Shown: positions 1-9,635, numbered from the stretch's first letter. The stretch is 64,000 bases of DNA from Rickettsia canadensis str. McKiel (GCF_000014345.1 NC_009879.1:62001-126000); one strand, 5' to 3'. Notes: generated by a model from the letters alone, not told the origin. Program-made: numbers and translations.

Positions 1-1202
1 CGGCATTAACAAATATTGTTGATGTTCCTCAGATAAATTGTTTTATCACAAAAACAACCTCAGAAACTCATGATATTATACGTGAGAATCTTGATAAATC
101 TGCTATGTATTCAGGACAAATAGAAGCGATAGGACCAAGATATTGTCCTTCTATAGAAGATAAAATAGTCAGATTTAGTACAAAATCAGAACATCGTATA
201 TTTTTGGAACCTGAAGGGCTAGATGATTATACGATTTATCCAAATGGTATTTCTACTTCTTTGCCTGAAGAAGTACAATGCAAATTAATAAAAACAATCC
301 CTGGTCTAGAAAAAGCAACTATTTTACGTCCTGGTTATGCTATAGAGTATGATTATGTTGATCCACGTGAAATAAGTATTACTCTAGAGACAAAAAAAAT
401 AATGGGACTATATTTTGCTGGGCAAATTAATGGTACTACAGGATATGAAGAAGCAGCAGGACAAGGTATAGTTGCAGGCATTAATGCTGCTTTGGCAGTA
501 AAAAATCAACCACCTTTTATATTAACAAGAGCAAATAGTTATATTGGGGTAATGATAGATGATTTAACAATATTTGGTACTAAGGAACCCTATCGTATGT
601 TTACCTCCCGCGCAGAATACAGGTTATCTTTAAGGGCAGATAATGCAGATTTACGTTTAACAGAATTAGGAATAAATATTGGAGTTGTATCAAAAAAACG
701 TAAAGAAATATTTAAAAAAAAATGTTATAATATAGAAAAAACAAGAAATTTATTAAAAACATTATCTTTCACTACTAGTAAGCTTGTTAAAATAGGAGTG
801 CAAGTAGCACAAGACGGTACGTATAAAACAGTTTTAGATTTATTTAAAATACCTAATTTTACTATTGAGCAGGCTATTAAAATTTTTCCTAAGCTTCAAG
901 AAATTAATAGTAATATTTTACAATTGTTATATATTGAAGCTAAATACGCGTCATATTTAGCTAAACAGCAAGCAGATATTAATTTATTTCAAAATGAGGA
1001 AATACAATTAATACCTAAAAATATTGACTATTTTAAAATACCAAGTATATCATTAGAGATAAGGGAAAAACTTTCTTACTATAAACCTACTACTATTGGC
1101 ATAGCACGTCGAATTCCAGGGATTACACCTGCAGCAATTACGGCTATTATAATTTATTTAAAAACTAAATATAATGATGGAAGTTTCATATCAAATAATT
1201 GA
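1..1202 (+). CDS. mnmG: tRNA uridine-5-carboxymethylaminomethyl modification enzyme MnmG (GidA), 3' part
   Basis: The reading frame is open from base 3, so the gene begins before the window; about 399 C-terminal codons are present. MnmG with MnmE installs the carboxymethylaminomethyl group on wobble uridine 34 of tRNAs. Recognisable stretches are [10 protein letters not shown] near the window edge, the [18 protein letters not shown] flavoprotein segment and [20 protein letters not shown], followed by the helical C-terminal domain that binds MnmE. The first ATG in the window (105) is internal, not a start. Its 3' end overlaps the remnant of rsmG, the usual gidA-gidB-parA-parB order of alphaproteobacteria. 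Identification is secure. Confidence 0.96.
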   Translation, partial: ALTNIVDVPQINCFITKTTSETHDIIRENLDKSAMYSGQIEAIGPRYCPSIEDKIVRFSTKSEHRIFLEPEGLDDYTIYPNGISTSLPEEVQCKLIKTIPGLEKATILRPGYAIEYDYVDPREISITLETKKIMGLYFAGQINGTTGYEEAAGQGIVAGINAALAVKNQPPFILTRANSYIGVMIDDLTIFGTKEPYRMFTSRAEYRLSLRADNADLRLTELGINIGVVSKKRKEIFKKKCYNIEKTRNLLKTLSFTTSKLVKIGVQVAQDGTYKTVLDLFKIPNFTIEQAIKIFPKLQEINSNILQLLYIEAKYASYLAKQQADINLFQNEEIQLIPKNIDYFKIPSISLEIREKLSYYKPTTIGIARRIPGITPAAITAIIIYLKTKYNDGSFISNN

Positions 1203-1725
1203 AAAGTTAAAAATTTTTTCAAGAATTAATAAAAAAATGGAATAAAGCAATCAATCTTGTATCGTATAATAGTATACATAATTTTTGGCAACGTCATATA
1301 TATTAGACTCATTACAATTAATACAATACATTGATAATAAAGAGATACACTTGGTTGATATAGGAAGTGGTCCCGGTTTTCCTGGTATAGTACTATAGCA
1401 GGTGTAGCGAAAGTAAGTTTAATAGAAGCTGATTTACATAAATGTATTTTTTTAGAAAAAGCATCAAAGGTATCAAATAATAACATACAAATCATCAATC
1501 AAAGAATAGAAAAAGTAACAATAGATTGCAGTATATTAACTTGTAGAGCTTTTCTAACTTAAATACAATATTTAATTATATAAAGAATATTTCAGTACAA
1601 GAAAATTTTTTGTTCTTAAAAGGAAAAAATTATTTAACTGAAATAGTAGAAGCTAAAGAAAGGTGTTTATACGTTTTACAGCAGGGAAAATTCTAGAAGT
1701 TAGTAATTTAACAAAAATTATATGA
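1174..1725 (+). pseudogene. rsmG: Broken rsmG (gidB), 16S rRNA m7G527 methyltransferase remnant
   Basis: The start (ATG 1174 or 1177) overlaps the end of mnmG. The frame reads [14 protein letters not shown], then shifts after a T run near 1217 to QELIKKWNKAINLVSYN, hits a TAG near 1303, and shifts again around the SAM-binding motif LVDIGSGPGFPGIVL (about 1351-1395). Further pieces include LIEADLHKCIFLEKAS. The last frame ends AGKILEVSNLTKII with TGA at 1723-1725, overlapping the parA ATG. Family identity rests on the methyltransferase motif and on position between mnmG and parA. Several frameshifts and stops rule out a functional product. Confidence 0.88.
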
Positions 1726-2489
1726 AAGTTATTGCTATTGTTAATCAAAAAGGAGGAGTAGCTAAAACTACAACTACTGTAAATTTAGCTACAGCTTTTG
1801 CTGCTCTAAATAAAAAAGTTTTAGTTATAGATCTTGATCCTCAGGGGAATAGTAGTACCGGCTTTGGCATTAGTCAGCAACAACGCAAAAATACTATATA
1901 TCAAGTATTAATAAATCTAATAGAATTGAAAGATGCAATAATTGCTACAAATATACCAAATTTAGAAATAATTACTTCAAACACTAATCTATCTGCAGCT
2001 GAATTAGATTTAACAAAATTAAAGGACCGAGAATATATTTTAATGAAGTTATTGAAAGAAATAAAAATATTATATAATTATATAATTATTGATTGTCCTC
2101 CTTCGTTAAATTTATTAACGGTAAATGCTTTAGTTGCAAGCGATGAAGTGCTGATTCCAATGCAATGCGATTTTTATTCTTTAGAAGGATTAAGCCATTT
2201 GCTAAAAACAATTAAAATTGTAGAGAAAAAATTAAATCCTAAGATAAAGATTGTAGGTATATTATTTACAATGTATGATAAGCGTAATCGTTTAACTGAG
2301 CAAGTAGAAGATGATGTTAGGAAATGTTTAGGAGCATTAGTATTTAAAACTGTTATTCCAAGAAATATTAAACTATCTGAAGCTCCTTCATATGGAAAGC
2401 CGGCTATTATATATGATTATAAATGTTCGGGAGCAGTTGCATATATGGAACTTACAAAAGAAATCTTAGAAAGATATGGCGAAAAATAA
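1722..2489 (+). CDS. parA: Chromosome partitioning ATPase ParA (Soj)
   Basis: This 255-residue ParA/MinD-type ATPase works with ParB to segregate the chromosome origin region. The N-terminus carries the deviant Walker A motif KGGVAKTTT (residues about 10-18), followed by VLVIDLDPQGNSSTG (A' motif) and YIIIDCPPSLNLLTVNAL (Walker B). Length is typical. The ATG at 1722 overlaps the last codons of the broken rsmG, and the gene overlaps parB by 14 bases, so the two are surely cotranscribed and translationally coupled. With rsmG dead, the upstream mnmG transcript must cross about 0.5 kb of decayed sequence, unless parA has its own promoter; I could not identify one. Confidence 0.96.
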   Translation: MKVIAIVNQKGGVAKTTTTVNLATAFAALNKKVLVIDLDPQGNSSTGFGISQQQRKNTIYQVLINLIELKDAIIATNIPNLEIITSNTNLSAAELDLTKLKDREYILMKLLKEIKILYNYIIIDCPPSLNLLTVNALVASDEVLIPMQCDFYSLEGLSHLLKTIKIVEKKLNPKIKIVGILFTMYDKRNRLTEQVEDDVRKCLGALVFKTVIPRNIKLSEAPSYGKPAIIYDYKCSGAVAYMELTKEILERYGEK

Positions 2490-3336
2490 AGGACTAGGAA
2501 GAGGATTATCTTCATTGCTTGGAGAAGAAGTTATTTCTATAGAATCAGAAATAATACAAATAATAAATATTGATAAAATAAGACCGAATGAGAATCAGCC
2601 TAGAAAAAACTTTGAATATGATAAAATAAAAGAATTAGCAGATTCTATATTGAATAATGGTTTATTACAGCCTATTATTGTTGATAATAATTTCCAAATT
2701 ATAGCAGGAGAACGACGCTGGCGCGCATGTAAATTGGCAAAAGTGTTAGAGATACCGGTAATTATAAAAAATTTAGATGCTAAAGAGAGTGTAGAAATAG
2801 CGTTAATTGAGAACATACAAAGAACTGATTTAACAGTTATGGAAGAAGCTCGTGGTTTTAAATATTTAGTGGATAATTTTAATTATACGGTAGAAAAATT
2901 AGCTGAGAGGCTTGGTAAAAGTCGTAGTCATATAGCTAATTTGTTAAGGCTTAATAATTTGCCGCAGTCTATTCAAGATAAAGTAAATGAAAATATACTA
3001 AGCATGGGTCAAGCTCGATGTTTAATAAATCATGAACATGCAGAAGCAATAGCTGATTATATTATAAATAATAATTTAAATGTACGTCAAACAGAAAAAC
3101 TAGTAAGACAATGGTATAAAAATGATTATACAAAATTTCCTAAAAATAATAACAAAGTAGGAAAGCCTTTTTTAAAGGATAGCACTACAGATAATGATCT
3201 AGAATTATTAGCAAAAGCTTTATCAGAAAAATTTGGTATAAAAATAACAATAGAAAATTGTTCATTAGGCGGAAAATTAATATTTCATTATAAAGATTTG
3301 AAAGAATTAGACTTGATATTATTACAATTAAATTAA
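2476..3336 (+). CDS. parB: Chromosome partitioning protein ParB (Spo0J)
   Basis: A 286-residue ParB that binds parS sites and loads partition complexes; members of this family are CTPases. The N-terminal domain shows RPNENQPRKNF and the GERRWRA box (residues about 78-84). A helix-turn-helix follows (AERLGKSRSHIANLLRL, about 142-158), and the C-terminal dimerisation part ends in LDLILLQLN. The start codon lies inside parA (14-base overlap). I looked for a parS-like 16-bp palindrome of the TGTTTCACGTGAAACA kind in the window and saw none. Confidence 0.96.
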   Translation: MAKNKGLGRGLSSLLGEEVISIESEIIQIINIDKIRPNENQPRKNFEYDKIKELADSILNNGLLQPIIVDNNFQIIAGERRWRACKLAKVLEIPVIIKNLDAKESVEIALIENIQRTDLTVMEEARGFKYLVDNFNYTVEKLAERLGKSRSHIANLLRLNNLPQSIQDKVNENILSMGQARCLINHEHAEAIADYIINNNLNVRQTEKLVRQWYKNDYTKFPKNNNKVGKPFLKDSTTDNDLELLAKALSEKFGIKITIENCSLGGKLIFHYKDLKELDLILLQLN

Positions 3337-3344
3337 AATCCAAT

Positions 3345-3603
3345 ATGGAAAAATCATCAATAAGATTAAACGAAATAAAGTTAGTAGGTATAAAAGTACG
3401 TCAAGCAATAATAAAGACTTTGATCGTCAAGCTGCTAAAATTAAAGCATGTATACAGCATTTTATTTTTAAAGATTTGACAAATCAAATGTCTGAACAAG
3501 AAAAACAATGATAGAAATTATAACATCTGATTTTGAATTATATGATTATAGAGCAATAAATTCATACAATGTGGTAGTTGATATATCTATCGGTGTAAAA
3601 TAA
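3345..3603 (+). pseudogene. Broken small GyrI-like/effector-binding domain protein
   Basis: A frame opens at ATG 3345 (MEKSSIRLNEIKLVGIKVR), shifts near 3400 to NNKDFDRQAAKIKACIQHF, meets a stop near 3510, and resumes as FELYDYRAINSYNVVVDISIGVK with TAA at 3601-3603. The beginning (KLVGI.VRTSNN) and the ending (VVDIYIGIK-like) resemble the effector-binding domain of GyrI/AraC-type proteins; that assignment is from memory of the family and only moderately sure. Two or more frameshifts show it is dead. It fills most of the gap between parB and ettA. Confidence 0.6.
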
Positions 3604-3626
3604 TAATATAAAGAAATAAGTAATTT

Positions 3627-5294
3627 ATGTCGTATCAATATGTTTATGAAATGGTTGGTTTAAGCAAAATTATAAATGGCAAACAAATTTTAAAAGAAAC
3701 AAATTTATCATTTTTACCAAGAGCTAAAATTGGTATAATAGGTCCAAATGGAGCAGGTAAATCGACGTTATTAAAAATAATGGCAGGTATTGATAAAGAG
3801 TTTGAAGGTAAAGCAATAGCTAAAATTGGTATAAAAGTAGGATATTTACCCCAAGAACCATATCTTGATCCTAGTAAAAATGTTTTTGACAATATCATTG
3901 AAGGCCTTCATGAAAAGAAAAAACTTATTGAAGAATTTAATGATATAAGTAATAAATTTTCTACTGAAATCACTGATGAAAAAATGCAAAAGCTTTTTGA
4001 TAAACAAGCAGAATTGCAAGAAAAAATAGACAATTGTGATGGATGGAATCTAGAACGTGAAATAGAAATTGCAATGCTTGCTTTACGTTGTCCGCCAAAA
4101 GAAGCAGATATTACAAAAATTTCCGGTGGAGAAAAAAGAAGAGTAGCTTTATGTAAATTGCTTTTAGAAAAACCTGATATGTTATTACTTGATGAACCTA
4201 CAAATCATTTGGATGCAGAATCAGTGTCTTGGCTTGAAGATTATTTAAAGCATTATGAAGGTACTGTAATAGTAATTACCCATGATCGTTATTTTTTAGA
4301 TAATGTTACAGAATGGATATTAGAAATAGATCGTGGCAATTGTATACCGTGGGAATCAAATTATAGTTCTTGGCTTGAACAGAAACAAAAAAAAATAGCT
4401 TTAGAAAGTAAAGAAGACAATGATAGAAAAAAACAATTGCGTCGTGAACTTGAATGGATTCGTCAAACTCCAAAAGCTAGACAATCAAAGAATAAAGCAC
4501 GTATTACAGCATATCACGAGTTATTAAATAAACAACAAGACCAAAAAAATGACCCCACTCAAATAATAATACCTAATGGACCTCGTTTAGGTGATCTTGT
4601 TATTGAAGCGGAGCATATAGCTAAAAAATTCAACAATAAAATATTATTATCAGATTTTAGTTTTAAAGTTCCACGTGGAGCTATTGTAGGAATTATTGGA
4701 CCAAATGGAGCAGGTAAGTCTACTTTGTTTAATATTATTACAGGTAAAATAATACCGGATAGCGGTTCTATTAAAATTGGTCAAACGGTAAAATTAGGAT
4801 ATGTTGATCAATCACGTGACCATTTGGATGATAATAAAACTATATGGGAAGAAATTTCAGAAGGTTTAGACGAATTACAACTTGGTAATAAAATAGTGAA
4901 AAGTAGAGCTTATTGTGCAGCTTTTAATTTTAGAGGCAGTGATCAACAAAAGAAAGTTGGACAACTTTCAGGTGGAGAACGTAACAGAGTGCATTTAGCA
5001 AAATTATTAAAAGAAGGAGCAAATGTTATATTATTAGATGAGCCGTCTAATGATTTAGATATTGATACCTTAAGAGCACTTGAAGATGCTATTTTAGGTT
5101 TTGCAGGTTGTGTATTAGTGATTAGTCATGATAGGTGGTTTTTAGATAGAATAGCCACTCATATTATATCATATGATAAAGAAAATAATGCTACATGGTT
5201 TGAAGGAAATTATCAAGATTATCATGAGTATATGCTAAGTACTAACGGCGAAAGTATTTTAAATCCAAAATATAAACATAAGAAGCTAATATAA
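3627..5294 (+). CDS. ettA: Energy-dependent translational throttle protein EttA (ABC-F ATPase)
   Basis: A 555-residue soluble ABC-F protein with two ATPase domains and no membrane segments. EttA binds the ribosomal E site and gates entry into elongation according to the ATP/ADP ratio. Both halves have GPNGAGKST (about residues 39-47 and 360-368), signature motifs ISGGEKRRVAL and LSGGERNRVHL, and Walker B with DEPTNHLD and DEPSNDLD. The charged linker between the domains (KARQSKNKARITAYHELL) and overall length fit EttA rather than Uup. A small membrane-protein gene starts 2 bases after the stop, so the two are probably one transcript. Confidence 0.95.
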   Translation: MSYQYVYEMVGLSKIINGKQILKETNLSFLPRAKIGIIGPNGAGKSTLLKIMAGIDKEFEGKAIAKIGIKVGYLPQEPYLDPSKNVFDNIIEGLHEKKKLIEEFNDISNKFSTEITDEKMQKLFDKQAELQEKIDNCDGWNLEREIEIAMLALRCPPKEADITKISGGEKRRVALCKLLLEKPDMLLLDEPTNHLDAESVSWLEDYLKHYEGTVIVITHDRYFLDNVTEWILEIDRGNCIPWESNYSSWLEQKQKKIALESKEDNDRKKQLRRELEWIRQTPKARQSKNKARITAYHELLNKQQDQKNDPTQIIIPNGPRLGDLVIEAEHIAKKFNNKILLSDFSFKVPRGAIVGIIGPNGAGKSTLFNIITGKIIPDSGSIKIGQTVKLGYVDQSRDHLDDNKTIWEEISEGLDELQLGNKIVKSRAYCAAFNFRGSDQQKKVGQLSGGERNRVHLAKLLKEGANVILLDEPSNDLDIDTLRALEDAILGFAGCVLVISHDRWFLDRIATHIISYDKENNATWFEGNYQDYHEYMLSTNGESILNPKYKHKKLI

Positions 5295-5296
5295 AT

Positions 5297-5614
5297 ATGT
5301 CTTTAACGCAAATATTATTAATTTTGTTTATAGGAATATTGGTAACAAACCCGAGTGATATTTTTATAATTATTAAAGAATTTAAAAAAATAAAGGCATA
5401 TTTAATTAATATTAAGACTTCTATTATAAAAAATGTAAATGAACAATTAGAAACAGAACAATTAAATTTTTATTTAAAAAAAATTATTAACCTAGAGGGT
5501 TATTATCATGGTGATTATGATTTAACGACAATAAAAGAAAAATATTATACGTTAGTAATTAATAATGACTTAATAGACAATGAATCAGCAACTGATATAA
5601 CAGAGAAATACTAA
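5297..5614 (+). CDS. Small TatB-like membrane protein of unknown function
   Basis: A 105-residue protein with one hydrophobic N-terminal segment (residues about 4-18), then NPSDIFIIIKEFKKIKAYL, an amphipathic stretch that resembles the short membrane anchor plus amphipathic helix of TatA/TatB. The C-terminal half is charged with no motif I recognise. I recall that Rickettsia genomes carry a conserved family of this kind (DUF2672), but I cannot confirm membership here. It begins 2 bases after ettA and ends 34 bases before kdsA, so it is probably translated from the ettA transcript. Function cannot be stated; a twin-arginine translocation role is only a resemblance. Confidence 0.75.
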   Translation: MSLTQILLILFIGILVTNPSDIFIIIKEFKKIKAYLINIKTSIIKNVNEQLETEQLNFYLKKIINLEGYYHGDYDLTTIKEKYYTLVINNDLIDNESATDITEKY

Positions 5615-5648
5615 TTCGTGCCTTACTCAATAATTAAATCTCAGAATT

Positions 5649-6473
5649 ATGCAAAAAGTAGTAAAACTTCACAATATCAAAATAGGAAATGATTTGCCGT
5701 TTATTCTAATTGCAGGACCATGTCAGATTGAAGGACAAGATCATGCTTTATTTATGGCAGAAAAACTTGTTAAATTAACTAGTAAGCTTGATATTCCGTT
5801 TATTTATAAATCTTCATTTGATAAAGCTAATAGAACTTCTATAAATGGGGTTCGAGGGCTTGGTATAGAGAAAGGTTTAGAAGTTTTATCAAAAGTAAAA
5901 GCTGAATTTGATTGTCCTATTGTTACTGATGTTCATTCAGAGAGCCAATGTACTGAAACAGCCAGAGTGGTAGATATTTTACAAATTCCAGCATTTTTAT
6001 GCAGACAGACTGACTTACTGCAAGCTGCAGCGAAAACTGGTAAAATAGTAAAAGTAAAAAAAGGACAGTTTTTAGCCCCTTGGGATATGAAAAATGTACA
6101 AACAAAACTAAAAGCTTTTGGAGCAGAAAATATATTATTTACAGAGCGTGGGACATGTTTTGGCTATAATAATTTGGTATCTGATATGCGTAGTCTTGCA
6201 ATAATGGCAAAACTAAATGTACCTGTAATTTTTGATGCGACACATTCTGTTCAGCAACCTGGAGGACTAGGAGATAGTACCGGAGGGGAAAGAAAATATG
6301 TAGAGTTACTTGCAAAGGCAGCAACAACTGTAGGTATTGCTGGTATGTATATGGAAGTACATCAAGACCCCGATAACGCTCCAAGTGACGGTCCATGTAT
6401 GATTAAGTTGGATAATTTAGAGTCGATTCTTATCAAACTGAAAAAATATGATAAAATTACAAAAGAAAAATAA
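5649..6473 (+). CDS. kdsA: 3-deoxy-D-manno-octulosonate 8-phosphate synthase
   Basis: A 274-residue DAHP-synthase-family aldolase that condenses phosphoenolpyruvate with D-arabinose 5-phosphate to Kdo-8-phosphate, the precursor of the lipopolysaccharide inner core. Diagnostic stretches are [15 protein letters not shown] (residues about 20-34), [54 protein letters not shown] and [12 protein letters not shown]. Length is normal. The Kdo transferase gene waaA lies elsewhere in this window (36.9 kb), so both ends of Kdo use are represented. The gene follows the small TatB-like protein and is followed by 1.4 kb without an intact gene. Confidence 0.96.
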   Translation: MQKVVKLHNIKIGNDLPFILIAGPCQIEGQDHALFMAEKLVKLTSKLDIPFIYKSSFDKANRTSINGVRGLGIEKGLEVLSKVKAEFDCPIVTDVHSESQCTETARVVDILQIPAFLCRQTDLLQAAAKTGKIVKVKKGQFLAPWDMKNVQTKLKAFGAENILFTERGTCFGYNNLVSDMRSLAIMAKLNVPVIFDATHSVQQPGGLGDSTGGERKYVELLAKAATTVGIAGMYMEVHQDPDNAPSDGPCMIKLDNLESILIKLKKYDKITKEK

Positions 6474-6731
6474 CCTTAAATTTTATCTTTCAAAATATAT
6501 ATAAATATCCCATTATTAATTCAATATCTTTTAAAATAAGAGTGATAACGTTTTAAAAATAAACGATAAAACTTTCTTATCCTCAGAGTTCTGTCAATTC
6601 ATCTTATAGATCAAAAATGTTTTGATTTGTAAATATTAAAAGGTAAAATTATTATGATGAGTTATGTGAAGAGTGTGGATAGTAGTATGTTTGGTAGCAC
6701 CAAACAGGAACGAGTTTTTAAAAAAAATAAA

Positions 6732-6793
6732 TTTCTGTCAAAAAATCATTTATATTTTATTTATTTAAAATATAAATGATTTTTTGACAGAAA
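6732..6793. repeat. Perfect 28-bp inverted repeat with 6-base loop
   Basis: Bases 6732-6759 are exactly complementary to 6766-6793, leaving a TTTATT loop. The arm begins TTTCTGTCAAAAAATCATTT. It lies about 260 bases after the kdsA stop. It is too long and AT-rich for an ordinary rho-independent terminator and lies inside decayed DNA, so a young palindromic insertion or a small structured RNA is possible. Confidence 0.9.
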
Positions 6794-7740
6794 ATTTTAA
6801 TAATCTTTTCAAAACAAGAAAAAAACAAACCTTAACTGTTGCTGAACAATACAATGTTTTAGAAAAATTCGTAATATTAAGGATATATTAACTCCAAACA
6901 AGTGCTTCATAGTTGATTATAAATATGAAGATAGATTGACTTTCTAATAATAACAGTTCTAAATTTAATGAAAAATTAGTAAAATCAAATAGCGAGCTTA
7001 TGAAATTTATTACTATAGCTACTTTGGATTTTAATCATGACACCTTTATAACAAAAGATGTACAACCATATAGCAATTATTTATAAAAGGAAATGATACA
7101 CTAGAAGTCATAATTTTTTGTGCCGGTACAGAGTAAATATTTTTGATGATAATTCAATAAAGGTATATTCAGCAAAAACACAGAAAAATAAATTTAGATG
7201 TGAAAATCACAAATTAAAACTTTGCCGCTTGAGGAAATTTGGAAGAAGATTGCTCTTCTAAAGATTTATTAGATATGAATAAAAATTCTACAAACCTATT
7301 AAAATTTATCACAGGAAGTCACAACGAAATTACTAAAACAGAAAATATTATAAAGAAACTAATTGTGATATGGTAAGTAGGTAGCGATGGAACAGAGTAG
7401 TTACAATTGCTCTTAGCTGTTTTTTAAGTGGACAAAAATTAGCAGCAGACAAGGAAGAACGCTCTTTGTATATAAAATAATCAGAATATAATGCAAAAAT
7501 ACATTATAAAGTAGACAAGTGGTGAAGGTGGAATTTAATATTATAGAATTTTTTCGGGATTTATAATAAAGATATAGATACTATTCAAACAACATATATT
7601 TATTGGCAAATATTAGAATTAGTCAAAAAAGTTAAATTTTCAGTTGTAATTAGAGATAATAGTGTAAACGGCCTTTTAAGGCTACATATAAAAATTCACT
7701 AATATTTTTAGAGATAGAACTCATAAATAATTAAAATTAC

Positions 7741-7836
7741 CCCTAGGAAAATCTATAAATCTATAAAACAACAAGTTTTTTATAGGTTTCAATAGATTCC
7801 CACTTTCATGGAAATGACATTGGAGTTGTGTTATAT
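7741..7836. repeat. Worn palindromic repeat (RPE-type, group B)
   Basis: Contains TTTTTTATAGGTTTC and GATTCCCACTTTCATGGAAATGAC, matching the right half of the better preserved element at 33856-34000. The left half is barely recognisable. It sits directly downstream of the minus-strand ErpA-like gene. Confidence 0.5.
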
Positions 7837-7864
7837 CATAATGTTCACTTCGTAATATTTGTAT

Positions 7865-8197
7865 CTATACTGTAAAAGAATTACCGCAACTGCATTTTGC
7901 TTTAGCTTGTGGGTTGTGAACGTTGAAATATGAGCTACCAAGTTCTTCTATAAAATCTAAAATACAGTCCAGCATAAATTTTTGAGAGATAGGATCAATA
8001 ATAATTGTAGCATTATGTTTAGTAATGACATAATCATCCTGTTCTATAGTATTTTTTGAGACTAATTCATAATTATACATCAGACCTGAGCAACCACCAC
8101 TATCAACAGAAACTCGCAATGCTAAATTCTTATCTTTTTCTAGTCCTATTAACTTGCGGACTCTCTGAAAAGCTCTATCCGTAATTGTTATCGTCAC
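7865..8197 (-). CDS. erpA: A-type iron-sulfur cluster carrier, ErpA/IscA family (HesB domain)
   Basis: A 110-residue A-type carrier that passes Fe-S clusters from the Isc scaffold to target apoproteins. The three cluster-binding cysteines are present: C36 in SGGCSGL, and C102 and C104 in the C-terminal KCSCGNSF motif. The start is GTG at 8197; a TAA codon lies directly upstream in frame, so no ATG start is available, and AAGGT upstream on the minus strand could serve as ribosome binding site. The choice of ErpA over IscA is uncertain because both share these motifs. It is convergent with nothing and divergent from dgt. Confidence 0.87.
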   Translation of the reverse strand: MTITITDRAFQRVRKLIGLEKDKNLALRVSVDSGGCSGLMYNYELVSKNTIEQDDYVITKHNATIIIDPISQKFMLDCILDFIEELGSSYFNVHNPQAKAKCSCGNSFTV

Positions 8198-8277
8198 TTA
8201 AAATTACCTTGTAAAAGTCTTATAAATTATATAATATATTTTAATACCTTTCAAGGTGGCATTGTTGCATGATTCTG

Positions 8278-8312
8278 ATGTAATTCCCACGAAGGCGGGA
8301 ATTAACATTGGA
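8278..8312. repeat. Fragment of a group B palindromic repeat
   Basis: TAATTCCCACGAAGGCGGGAATTA is itself a short near-palindrome and matches the arm end of the RPE-type elements elsewhere in the window. It lies in the divergent gap between the ErpA-like gene and dgt. Confidence 0.5.
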
Positions 8313-8359
8313 CACTTTTTTTGATCCATGTAAAATGCCTTTTAAAATAAAGGATAACG

Positions 8360-9490
8360 ATGCTAGCTTCATATGCTTCCGATCCTCTTAAAAGTAGGGG
8401 GAGATTATATAAGGAGATTCCGAACACGTATAGAAATGAGTTTGAACGTGATCGTGATCGCATCATTCATACTAATGCATTTAGGCGTTTACAGTATAAA
8501 ACTCAGGTTTTTATTAATCACGAAGGAGATCATTATAGGAATAGATTAACTCATTCTCTAGAGGTTTCAGCTGTTGCACGTTCGGTTGCTAATACTTTAA
8601 ATTTATCAAGTGACTTAGCTGAAACAATAGCACTTGCTCACGATCTTGGTCACACGCCTTTTGGTCATGCTGGAGAGAGAGCTTTAAACGCATGTATGAG
8701 AGATTATAACGGCTTTTCCCATAATGCTCAATCTTTAAAGATACTAACATTACTTGAAAAAAGATATGCGGCTTATAATGGAGTGAATTTAACATGGGAA
8801 GTTTTAGAAGGAATTGTAAAACATAACGGTCCTATAACTTGTGAGATAAATGAATATATAGCAGAGTATAATAAACAAAATGATTTAGAGCTTGATACAT
8901 ATGCATCTGCAGAGGCACAAATAGCAGCACTTGCCGATGATATTAGTTATATTTCACATGATTTGGAAGATAGTATCGGTGCTAAAATTATCGATTTTAA
9001 TAGTCTTGCTGAACTTAAATATATTGATCAGTATGTTTTTGCACTTAAGTCAAAATTTAAAAATATTAGCTCCTCGTGTCTTATTTATGAGGTAGTACGT
9101 AAGCTAATGCATGAATTGATTACGGATTTATTATGGCAAACAAAAGAAAATTTAAATAAAGAAAAAATTACTGATATAGATGAGATACGTAATTTAAATT
9201 ATCAGCTAGTGGATTTTACGGCAAACACTAATGAACGTATTAAGGAAACTAAAAAGTTTCTACATGAGCGGGTTTATAAAAGTAATAAAATTACAGCCAT
9301 CAGCCTTAAGTGTACTAAAATCGTACAAGGTTTGTTTAAGGTTTATATGGATGATATTAATTTATTACCGGTGAATTGGAAAATGCTAATAGACTCTAAT
9401 GAAATATATAGTAAAGCTAGAGTTATTGCCGATTATATAGCAGGTATGACAGATCGCTTTGCTATTCAGGCATATAATCAACTTTGTTAG
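8360..9490 (+). CDS. dgt: Deoxyguanosinetriphosphate triphosphohydrolase-like protein
   Basis: A 376-residue HD-domain nucleotide hydrolase of the dGTPase-like family, expected to release triphosphate from dNTPs and so tune the deoxynucleotide pool. Visible motifs are [11 protein letters not shown] (residues 41-51), [12 protein letters not shown] with metal ligand H65, [15 protein letters not shown] with H94-D95, and a later [15 protein letters not shown] metal site. AAAGGA about 8 bases before the ATG supports the start at 8360. The stop codon TAG (9488-9490) overlaps the first bases of a palindromic repeat, which separates it from argS. Confidence 0.93.
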   Translation: MLASYASDPLKSRGRLYKEIPNTYRNEFERDRDRIIHTNAFRRLQYKTQVFINHEGDHYRNRLTHSLEVSAVARSVANTLNLSSDLAETIALAHDLGHTPFGHAGERALNACMRDYNGFSHNAQSLKILTLLEKRYAAYNGVNLTWEVLEGIVKHNGPITCEINEYIAEYNKQNDLELDTYASAEAQIAALADDISYISHDLEDSIGAKIIDFNSLAELKYIDQYVFALKSKFKNISSSCLIYEVVRKLMHELITDLLWQTKENLNKEKITDIDEIRNLNYQLVDFTANTNERIKETKKFLHERVYKSNKITAISLKCTKIVQGLFKVYMDDINLLPVNWKMLIDSNEIYSKARVIADYIAGMTDRFAIQAYNQLC

Positions 9491-9635
9491 ACTTTCTGCA
9501 TAACTTGCTTCTAAGGGTAATTTGTACGTTGATCCAGTACTCAAATCTTTACATAATAAGTTAAATGTAACGCTGCGGTTTGCTGCGGAAGTGTCTCCTA
9601 CAAGTTCCTCCTTATTAACGTTATGCAGAAAGTCT
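9489..9635. repeat. Palindromic element between dgt and argS (group D)
   Basis: A 147-base element bounded by perfect 16-base inverted arms, AGACTTTCTGCATAAC at 9489-9504 and its complement at 9620-9635. The interior includes GCTTCTAAGGGTAATTTGTA and GATCCAGTACTCAAATC, which recur in worn form at about 26646-26750. The left arm shares two bases with the dgt stop codon. The element is open in the argS frame, which lengthens the argS open frame upstream of its true start. Confidence 0.85.

Larger units (their letters stand above)
6474..7864 (+). other. 1.4-kb region without intact genes, probably decayed coding DNA
   Basis: No frame longer than about 45 codons survives here. On the plus strand short pieces look protein-like but are cut by stops: about 41 codons from ATG 6654-6657, a piece reading SELMKFITIATLDFNHDTF (about 6994-7050), VTIALSCFLSGQKLAADKEE (about 7395-7460) and IQTTYIYWQILELVKK (about 7585-7635). 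I cannot assign any of these to a family. The region also holds a perfect hairpin (6732-6793) and a worn palindromic repeat (about 7741-7836). Most likely this is one or more old pseudogenes. Confidence 0.5.
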
